Notes under the pieces: generated by a model
What the model was told of the DNA's origin: nothing
The model's database searches: none
Seen by the model: the letters and a program-made list of their open reading frames with translations, nothing else
Made by a program: the position numbers and the translations under genes
Shown here: in pieces, positions 56,012-64,000 of the stretch
How the letters are laid out: every line of letters starts with the position of its first letter
How positions within the stretch are numbered: position 1 is the stretch's first letter
NCBI GenBank assembly: GCA_019916065.1
Contig: CM034244.1
Coordinates: 24,358,471 to 24,422,470 of the forward strand
Source of the DNA: Vitellaria paradoxa
Lineage: Eukaryota; Streptophyta; Magnoliopsida; Ericales; Sapotaceae
Reading direction: 5' to 3'
DNA length: 64,000 bases

Positions 56012-58950
56012 CTCCTCTCAAGTTGAAGTATATACATCATATGTTTCAAGTTTGGTACAAATATATAGAAGTCGAGATCCTCCAGGAGCTTTAGTAAACA
56101 AATCGGCAAGTTTATCTTTAGACTGTCATGATCAGTCTTAATGGTGTTTTATAGTCTTTGTCAAACTAATAATTCACGTTAATGTGCTTAGTCCTCTTGT
56201 GGAGAACTAGGTTGGATGAGATATGAAGAGCAGCCTGATTATAACATAACAACTCCATAGTTTGAGTGCTGAATTTCCAATTATTTTAGCTTATTTTATT
56301 TGTAAATTAACTCACATGATGAGGTGTGACCCATGGTTATATAATCCGATTCTGTGCTTGATCTTGTTACCAATATTTGTTTCTTACTCTTTGTCAACAC
56401 TGGATTATGCCTAATGAAGATATAATAACCAATAGTTTAGTGTCTGTCTAATGGAGATCTTGTCCAATCTGCATCTATGTAACCCTGTCCTAAAGTATGT
56501 TCATTATCTTGATATACCAAGCTCCTTATAGATGCTCCTTCAAATATTTCAAGATTTTAACAATGGCATTCCATTGAATAGTACGAGGTAATTCCAAAAA
56601 ATGAATAATAACACACATAGGGAATGAAATATCTAGTCTCATAAAAGTCAAGTAGATCAACTTTCCAACCAATCTTTTGTATTGATTGGGATTTTGCAGT
56701 AAATCACACGTACCTGCTGCTAGTTTTGTATTGGGATCCATTGGAGTGTATAGGTTTAGAGCTCAATATAACTGTCCTAAACAACAAGTCTAGGTGTACT
56801 TTCGTTGTAATAGAGCAATTCCTTTTCGTGACCAGGCTACCTCAATTCCCAGAAAATATTTCAATGGTTCAAAGTCTTTTAGTGCTGAACTTCCTCTAAA
56901 GGAATGACTTCAAATCAATGATACCTTGTGTATCATCTTCTGTGATGACAATATCATCTATGTACATTAGGAGCCACATCCTATCATGTGTGAAGTGTCA
57001 ATAGAAGACATAGTGATTCACACCACATTGAGTTGGACCAAATTTAATAGGTACTATATTGAATCTGAAAATCATGTTTCAAACTATATAGAGATTTCTA
57101 AAGTTTGCACACTAACCTAGACTCCTCTTGAGAAAAACACCCAAGAGGTTACACCTTCTTCCTTCTTCAAATCACCTTGCAAAAAAGTACTTTTCGCATC
57201 AAACTAATGAAGAGACCAATGATAAACATCCAAAGAGGTTAGAAGGCGAACAAACATGGGTGATCTTAGTAACTAGAGAAAAAGTTTTTGAAAAGTCCAA
57301 CCCATACACTTGTTTATAGCCTTTAGCAACCAAATGAGCTTTCAATCTATCAAGGGAATCGTTAGGGTGCATCTTAATTATAAAAAGCAGCGATAACCAA
57401 CAACTGACTTGCCGTGAAGAAGATGAACCAAGTCCCAGTTATCATTGGCTCGAAGCATGGACATCTTATCCTCTATTGCAGTACAACATCCATAATGGGA
57501 TAAAGCTTCTTGTGTAGAGTTTGGGGTTAGAAACCGAGGATAGTGAGGAGTAAATGCCTAATATGTGAAAGACAAGGCATGATAGGAAACAAATTGAGAG
57601 ATATGATGGAAAGTATATGTTCGTTCACATTTTTGATCTACAATGGGGAGGTCTGAATCATCGATAGATATTAAAGACACATGGAAGGATTGGTGGAGCA
57701 TCTGAAACAGCATGAGGTATGGCGTCGGGTGTAAACCTGCAATTTAAGATGATGGAGGGACTGAAAAAGGAAGACCTTCATCTAGGGATGATAAGGATTG
57801 AGACTCAGAAAAGAAGGGAGTAGACTTAAAAAATGTTACATTTGCATAGACAAATGACCGGTTATGGGATGGAATATAACACCAATATCATTTTCGTGTG
57901 AAAGAGGGCCCTAGGAAGACACATTTATGGGCACAAGGCTCCAATTTATTGATCCTAATATCAAGCTAATGAAAAAAGGCCACACACTCAAATATGCTAG
58001 GTGGAAGAGAAAAAAGGGCCAATTGGGAAATAAAAGCGAATGAGAGGTTAGATTGTGTGAGATAGAGGAAGACATCTTATTGATTAAATGATATACAGTG
58101 AGAATGACATCCCCCATTAATTTTTAGGAGCATGAATTTGAAATAATAGGCAATGTGCTTTCTCAATTAGATGTAAGTTCTTATGTTCTACAATCTTATT
58201 TTGTTGTGGAGTGCGGAACAAGTGACTAATGGAGTATACAACTGGAAGACATGAAATCGTTAAAAGGTTTAGAAAATATTCCCTGGCATTATCACTGCGA
58301 AGAATTTTAATGGATTGCCCAAATTGTGTTTGAATTTGACTACAAAAAGACCTAAAAATATAGTTTTGAGCGATCGTTCATTAAATAAATCTATGTGGTT
58401 CTTAGGAAATCATCCACGAAGGTAACAAAAGTATTGAAAACCAAATTTAGAAACTACATGACTCGGATCGCAAACATCATTGTGAACTAAATGAAAAAAA
58501 TACTAGTGGCAATTGCAAAATAGGCTATAGAAGTTAGCATGAATGGAGCATCCAAGTAGTAAATCCCTTTCATTTCATGCTCTCCAGCAATCATCTCATT
58601 TGTTTTCATATCTTAGATAATAACAGAATTAACTAGACAATCTAATTATTTAGTTAGTTTACTAATAGCAGTGAGGTGAAATGAAAAAAAGGGAATATAT
58701 AAAACCAGGGGCAAATCTAAGAATTTCATTTGTGAGGCACATCTAGTTAGGAAAGGATGATGAGTTACGTCAGAATTAAGAGTGAGAGAGAAGTGATGTC
58801 ATCTATTGGGGAGAGAGGATATGAAACTTAAAGGTTGAGATAGAATAGAAGTATGAAAAACATATTTATTAGAATCGAATCAGACATTAAATGGTAGGAT
58901 ACATTTCTTGGTTTATTGGTTCAATTGGGGGCCTCTTAACATCATTCGGA
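56012..58950 (-). mobile_element. Ty1/copia retrotransposon in GCP5 intron 12, decayed
   Basis: It reads right to left. An integrase C-terminal piece (HLINKMSSS, NKLEPCAHKCVFLG, 57900-58110) precedes reverse transcriptase, whose catalytic motif YIDDIVI is at about 56945-56968. Then comes QYKRLVGKLIYLTFMRLDIS with ILKYLKEHL (56526-56741), the RT-RNase H joint. The RNase H end LADLFTKAPGGS is at about 56070-56110. Integrase before RT is the copia order. Stops and frameshifts are frequent. It is antisense to the host gene. Confidence 0.88.
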
Positions 58951-59039
58951 AGTTTACCTAGGACATTCTCTCCACCCCTTCTCTCTCTCACATCACATAG
59001 CTGTTAACTTTGCCATCATCATCACCATCATTAGATCTA

Positions 59040-59170
59040 CTACTATTAAATTTTTGTATTAGAAATTATTTAATTTTTTCGTAATTATCAAAGTATCTTC
59101 TTTAAATTTTTGTATTAGAAATATTTTTTTTTTCATAATTATCCAATTATTTTCTATATTTTACACATCT
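59040..59170. repeat. Two about 65-bp tandem copies, AT-rich
   Basis: AAATTTTTGTATTAGAAAT occurs at about 59047 and 59107, each followed by a TTTTTCATAATTATC-like run. Confidence 0.75.
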
Positions 59171-59279
59171 ATATCTCTATCTCTCTGCATTTTTTTTTTA
59201 AATGTGTGTGGCTCAGCTAACTTGTTTTTTGTTAATTGGTATTATTATTTGGAGTTAACTTTTAATATTTCCTTTTCAG

Positions 59280-59436
59280 ATGTTTTTTGTCTGATGAAAT
59301 GCAGTCTACAGCCAGAATTATTGAAAGTATTTTGCAATGTGCACTAGACTTCAGATCTTGTCTGATTGGAGCCACTGCTGAAGCTGGTATCGATGGTGGC
59401 TTGTCGGGTAAACTTTCTCGGATCAATATTTCGCAG
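59280..59436 (+). CDS. GCP5: GCP5 exon 13, last one seen
   Basis: 157 nt after CCTTTTCAG. It completes an Ile codon and codes CFLSDEMQSTARIIESILQC and ALDFRSCLIGATAEAGIDGG, ending KLSRINISQ at a CAG|GTGCTT donor in phase 0. In the family this is followed by one more segment of a few dozen residues, which I could not find to 64000. Confidence 0.92.
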
Positions 59437-61400
59437 GTGCTTCTCATGTCTTCGTTATTTACTAACAAAATTTGTGCTAGATTTTGCTTCAATAAATTCA
59501 GTAGATAACTTCAGTTTGTGGAGACTGATACAAGTGTTTCATTCTGGCATACTTGCAAGATCTTCAAACTTGAAATTGAAATTGCTCATAATTTAGAGTA
59601 GCTTTCACGTTAAGAAAATTATGATTGGGGAAACATCCGTGGGCATCTTTTGCCAGATAGTTATTGTTACTTATTATCTCTCTTGTTGAGACTACTTTTA
59701 CTGTATTGTTGTTATATTTGTTTGTTTGCCGCTGCTGCTTGTTATTGTTGTATGTTTGGCACTTTTAGGGAAATAATTTCAGTGCTTTTGAAAGTAAACT
59801 TTACTCTTAATTTGGGAAGCACAGATCCTCACACAAGACCTCTATTAGGATTTGACAGGTGTCAGATAGTGCCCTATTGGATGTGTGAGACATCTATATG
59901 ATAATAGTTAAATATATCCATTAACTTAGGACACTATGCAAACTCGCTTCAATACTTTAATATGCCACTGTTTGGCGTTGTTGAACCGGTGGGGTAGCTA
60001 CAAAGAGAACAGAGTTATTGATACTGTGATAGGGCGCGATGGAGGGAGCTAACGCAGAAATGGTAATTAAAAAAACAAAAACTAGAAACTTTGGAGGTAA
60101 ATTTTAATTAATAGGGTGAAGTAAAGTGGGATGAATGTAGTGAATTCCGCGCTCATACATATATATGCGTTATACAACATACGTGCAGAGTGTATAATGT
60201 ATTCTCAATTTGCTTATGCTGTATTTTTTTAGAAATATGTCTATCTTATTCTATTTCACGTGCTGTAGCTGCTAATTGATGTGGGACTGAAAGTTTTGGA
60301 AAATGATTGAAGGTATGGACTGAAGGCAAACTATTTGGTGATTGAGGCCAATCTAATAAATCTGGTTCATCCACCATGTGCAGAAATGAATGGCGTGAGT
60401 GGCTCAATCTTCTTGCTCAAATGGGTTAAACCTGGTGTTGAGAAGGCATCATAATGATGCAAGATAGATTAGACTAAAGCAAATAAATGAACGAAATTAG
60501 GCTAGGAAGTAGTAGAAAAAGCCAACAAGAGAAGAAGAGGGGGAAGGATAGCAACCCACATAGACTTCAATTCAAATCACTTATATTTTTTTATTCATAA
60601 AAATGTCTTCTAACACTTACAATTCAAGTTTTTATATAGGCATTTAAATCAACTATCTAAGGAAATCAAATCAAAGATAAAGATCACATAAAAATCAAAT
60701 CCTAAAAATAAGATAAAATCTAATCCTAATAGTATGGAAGTAGAATTTTATTAAATTAAAATCTTAAATCTTTAATTTGCATCATATAATTATACAAATA
60801 ATTAAAAATATGAGAATTTGTGCAAAAGATGGTTGTGGAGGGCCTATCGTGCTTATCAAAGTCACAAGATTATTTGGGTGGAACCATGCCTTGTTTCCTT
60901 TGATCCGAAAATGAATATTTGGCAAACTTAATGCATATTACATTGCCCGAGTCCCCAAACAGCATCAAACATCAGATAATTAAATTGTAGTGAATGCGTA
61001 TTTGTGGGATTCTGTGATACTTGTAGATTGTTATTTCCTTAGTTAGTTATTCTGTTTCCTTGATTTGTGCATCACCATTCATGACTGAAATTGATATGTT
61101 ATCGTATCTCCATGATATTAGCTGATTTGTTTCCTAGTTTAATAGGATTCCTAGTTTTTTTTTTCTTATCTTATTTTTTTTTTTTGGGAGTTGGTTAACT
61201 GTCGTTAAGTACCTCCCCTCTTTATACTTTTATTATTTTGATCATAGAATATAGAAAAACATTTTATCCTCTTCCATGAAATTCCTCATGGTATTAGAGT
61301 ACGTTTCTTGTTGACCTATTTGTTGTGACTGGATCTCCGTGTTAGGCCGACGAGCATGGTATTTATTACGACATGTTGCATCCGAGATTGCCCAAATGTG
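59437..61400. other. AT-rich non-coding; no terminal GCP5 exon recognised
   Basis: No frame resembles the expected GCP5 C-terminus and no transposon ends are clear. It may be part of the last intron. Confidence 0.45.
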
Positions 61401-61419
61401 AAAAAGTATTGTTTTGTTT

Positions 61420-61900
61420 TGAATAGGGCCTTGATTATAAAGATTAGAAGTCGCCACCCGACATTTTCAAAATGGGTGTCAAGGAACCCGGATGTTGATT
61501 AAGTTAAAAAGTATTTTTATTTATGTTTTTGAAATCATGATAAATGACCCTTTTTGATGACTCTTGACTAGTCTGTGCAATCAGAGAAAGTGGGTTCGGG
61601 GTTTCGGCTACGCATGGAAGTCGTTACGCCTAGATACCCAAGGATATATAGAGTTGTTTTCCACTCGCTACAGTCGTAATCTCACAATATAATATCTGCT
61701 TTATAATGATCATAGCATATAATCCATGAATACAATTGATATATGAAATGCAAGGTGGCCGCTTAGCTCTTATGTATGTAAGTGTAATGAAATGTCTGTC
61801 TATGTAGCAATGATGCTCCTTAGTGGGTTTTATATTGAATCAAGTATGTGGACTCATGTAGTCCTTATGCATGAGAGTGAGTGTGTGTGTGTGTGTGTGT
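61420..61900 (+). mobile_element. Probable gypsy LTR/leader fragment
   Basis: AGAAGTCGCCACCCGACATT and the following GGGTGTCAAGGAACCCGGAT resemble a conserved non-coding motif often found near the start of plant gypsy elements (GGAGTCGCCACC...GGGTGTC). No protein-coding region follows within the window. Confidence 0.4.
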
Positions 61901-61902
61901 GT
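61880..61902. repeat. (GT)n microsatellite
   Basis: Eleven uninterrupted GT units. Confidence 0.9.
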
Positions 61903-61916
61903 TTGTTGAGAATGAA

Positions 61917-62355
61917 TACGGTCTATGAAGACCGATGTAACTGGAGTCAACTTATGTGCTCAAGTTGCCTAAGTACTCTGTGAAGGGATCAAGTTGACGT
62001 AGTTTGGACCTAAGGGGGTCCGACCTATATGTTGATGGCTTATGTAGTGCTGGACGTGAGAGTGTAGGATGCAAAAGCCTCGCTCAAAGTTTAAATTGGT
62101 GCCTCGCGTAGATGGTCTATGAAGATCGTGGAGACCGCACTCAAGCTATCTGTTCGAGCTGCCTATGTACCTTGTGACAGGGATCAGGTCATCATAGCTT
62201 ACCCTTATGGTTTGACTTTTGTGTTGAAATGTGTGCAAAAGCCTAGCTCTAAATTAGTGTCTTGCGCCTGTGGTCTATAAAAGACCGAGGTGACTGGATT
62301 CAAGCTATCCGCTTGAGTTGCCTATGTATCCTAGAAAGGGATCAGGTCTACGTAG
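61917..62355. repeat. Diverged tandem repeat, three units of about 160-190 bp
   Basis: Units start with GGTCTATGAAGACCG (61920), GGTCTATGAAGATCG (62112) and GGTCTATAAAAGACCG (62271). Each continues with CTCAAG/TTCAAGCTATC-type sequence, GAGTTGCCTATGTA or a variant, then GGGATCAGGT and a CGTAGCT-like end. Spacing is uneven (192 then 159 bp), so the array is old. Confidence 0.8.
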
Positions 62356-62569
62356 CTCTGGGAACAACGCCTTGCACAGATGTGATGTGCTAGATGTATG
62401 CGTGGATGCAATTGTGATCAACATGCCATTGATGGCAAATTGATAGGCCTCAGGCATAGTGAGCCTCAGTATTGACTAAGGTAGGCTAAGTGTACGAGAG
62501 GGTAACCAATATGATTGGTGCTGTGTGTGAAGGAGCCTCGCTCCAGATATGGGATGAGCGAAAGAAAGA

Positions 62570-63115
62570 ATTTTAGCTCTAAGGTTGAAATGAAAGTTAG
62601 CGCTTCGTGCGTAACTTGGGAAGAGAGCTTAGCTCTAGATGATAAAAGATAGTTAACACATCGTGCTTAACTGGGAAAGGGAACTTTGTTCTAGATTAAA
62701 AGAACAATTAGTGCTTGGCAAATAAGTGGGAAATGGTTAATGAGGGAAAGGAGTCTGGCTCTAGAAGATAAGAGATAGTTAGCGCCTGGCGCATAACTAA
62801 AGAAATGGAGCTTCACTCCAAATGACGTGGAACAGCGAGCACCTGGCGCATAACTGGAGGAAATGAAGCTTCACTCTTGGTGAGGAAGAACAGTTAGCGC
62901 TTCGCACATAACTATGGAAGGGGGCTTGGTTCCAGACGAGGAGATAGTTAGCACCTTGCGCATAACTAAGGAAGGAAATGAGCCATGCTCCAGATGAAAG
63001 GGAACATGCTTCACACATAACTGGAGATAGAGTTTCACTCTGTTGGGGAGTTCAACTCCAAGGGAAGAGACAGTGCCTGGCACATAATTGTGGAAAGGAG
63101 CATTGCTCCAAGGAT
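62570..63115. repeat. Diverged tandem array, about nine units of 54-73 bp
   Basis: The core TTAGCGCCTGGCGCATAACT or a close variant recurs near 62600, 62652, 62707, 62780, 62837, 62894, 62948, 63004 and 63073. Each is followed by GGAA plus a GAGCTT(C/G)(A/G)CTC-type palindrome-like segment. Modal spacing is 54-57 bp. Spacings are not multiples of three, so it is not a protein repeat. Confidence 0.85.
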
Positions 63116-63429
63116 GCGCCTCGCGTGCATGGGTGTCTATCATTTGGGAAAAGAACTCAGCTCAGATCGAGAGCTCAGTTCTTGGTGACGACGATCAAAT
63201 CTTTGTGCTTGGAAGACTAGTATAATGTGAGTGATGTAGTTGATATGATTAGGCTATTCAGGGATGCATGTCAGATATGTCTAAAGGAAGTTATGACCTA
63301 AAAATCATCGGCTTAGCCAATCCTAAGTTATTCCCAGTTTTTGGAGCGTTGCTTGCTCACATGAATGCTTTAGGTTAGTGAGCATTTGATTTCTAAATAT
63401 GTGTCAACACTAGTGGGTGTGTGTTTGCA

Positions 63430-63915
63430 TTTTTAGATGTGTTCTAGTTTGTCAAGGTATGTACAGGCATGTAAAAACATGGTACACAACATGTCATAGT
63501 ATGTGCTAACTTGGTAAATGATATTCTAGCATGTCAAGGCATGTGTCGGTATGTCAAAGCATGACGTATGGCATGTCAAAGCATGTGCTAGCATGGTAAA
63601 TGATGTCCTAATTAGTTATATCATGATGTGGGACGGTGATGAGTCATGTTAGCGTGGCATAGCACGATTATGGCATGTTATAACATGGCATAGCATGGCA
63701 ATATGGCATGTTAGCATGATATAGGATGACAATGACATGGTCTAAGATGGTAGGGATGTTATGGCTTGGTAGATATGATGTTTGGCATGGCTTGACATGA
63801 TAATATGATGTTATAACATGGCATAACATGGTAGACACGATATTATGACATGGTATAGCATGATAGAATGATGTTGTGACATGGCATGGTATGTTAGTAT
63901 GATGTGGGCATGACA
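63430..63915. repeat. Low-complexity array built on CATGGCATA / CATGTCAAAG words
   Basis: From 63430 the sequence is dominated by short words such as GCATGTCAAAGCATG, GTGCTAGCATGGTAAATGAT, ACATGGCATAGCATGG and TATGATGTT, repeated irregularly at spacings of roughly 15 to 60 bp. The His/Cys-rich minus-strand frame across it is a product of the CATG repeats. Confidence 0.8.
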
Positions 63916-64000
63916 TATATATGATATTTGGAATTTTACAAAATTATCTCGAGTAAATCCGGTTAATGTCGGACATCGGGTATAATTCAATCTTGAATTA

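Larger units (their letters stand above)
29848..59436 (+). pseudogene. GCP5: Gamma-tubulin complex component 5 (GCP5)-like gene, 13 exons seen, apparently disrupted
   Basis: This Spc97/Spc98-family gene encodes a subunit of the gamma-tubulin ring complex, which nucleates microtubules at spindle, phragmoplast and cortical sites. The conserved N-terminal (GRIP1) part comes from exons 2-4 (GRIP1 hallmark LKFLFLYSCEPYCEFIRSWI) and the C-terminal gamma-tubulin-binding (GRIP2) part from the end of exon 6 to exon 13 (FDIPLDFVIEKCLLQEILLQ; YHFMELADWADLFIMSLWHH; NWPVSIVLTPGALKIYAQIF). Exons 1-3 and 7-13 have GT/AG borders and matching phases. Exon 4 lacks 2 bp, and exon 6, the acidic linker, has at least four frame changes. 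The final exon, expected to follow NISQ, was not found. The 3549 bp of exons exceed the roughly 1000-residue length usual for GCP5, mostly because of exon 6. Either a decaying copy or assembly errors could explain this. Confidence 0.85.

Noticed and set aside
59650..59901. Leu/Cys-rich plus-strand frame resembling a membrane segment
   Set aside because: Low-complexity TTG/TGT-rich DNA, no homologue that I recognise and no splice link to GCP5.
63668..63916. His/Cys-rich minus-strand frame that looks metal-binding
   Set aside because: It comes entirely from repeated CATG words; the codons have no protein-like constraint.
1..64000. A novel defence, CRISPR-like or biosynthetic system
   Set aside because: All protein-like signals belong to known transposon families or to GCP5. 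The repeats are diverged minisatellites without CRISPR spacing, and no gene cluster is present.

Overview
This window is nuclear DNA from a flowering plant, most likely a woody eudicot. It is AT-rich, has nested LTR retrotransposons of several lineages, LINEs, CACTA, hAT and PIF/Harbinger DNA transposons, and one intron-rich host gene with plant-type splice sites. A 100-N assembly gap lies at 19726-19825. I saw no tRNA, rRNA or CRISPR array, and no bacterial-style operons.

Left half (1-29.7 kb) is almost entirely transposon debris. An AT-rich stretch ends in one terminus of a CACTA element (to 2493). A decayed Ty3/gypsy element of Tat/Ogre type runs from about 3.0 to 13.8 kb, with gag, protease, reverse transcriptase, RNase H and integrase in order, plus a probable antisense extra ORF. 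Its gag is split by a solo LTR (4726-6280). A TGTCAC-type LTR-like block (13.8-15.65 kb) is followed by the 3' end of a minus-strand gypsy element (LTR 15651-17230, polypurine tract, acidic ORF up to the gap) from the same family as that solo LTR. After the gap come a plant-transposon-protein pseudogene, a short composite repeat, and a PIF/Harbinger element (transposase plus Myb-like ORF, minus strand) split by a second solo LTR (23794-25373) with a perfect 5-bp target duplication.

Right half (29.7-59.4 kb) is one host locus, a plus-strand homologue of gamma-tubulin complex component 5 (GCP5, Spc97/Spc98 family). I could place 13 exons. Reading frame and phase are continuous through exons 1-3 and 7-13. 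Exon 4 carries an apparent 2-bp deletion and the large linker exon 6 carries several frameshifts and stops, so the copy is either decaying or poorly assembled. The last exon is not seen. Its introns total over 25 kb and are filled by a near full-length RTE LINE with target duplication, a 5'-truncated RTE copy, an L1 LINE tail, a copia element, a gypsy element whose LTRs each carry another insertion (one a hAT), and a TGTCAC-type LTR-like block. A mitosis-specific activator-like site sits about 100 bp upstream of the start codon, which fits a gene of the mitotic microtubule machinery.

Right end (59.4-64 kb) has no recognisable gene. It holds a probable retrotransposon leader and three different diverged tandem arrays. 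I found no convincing new biological system. The most interesting items are the focal decay of the GCP5 linker exon, the MSA-like site, the composite GC-rich repeat in GCP5 intron 2, and the tandem arrays at the right end.
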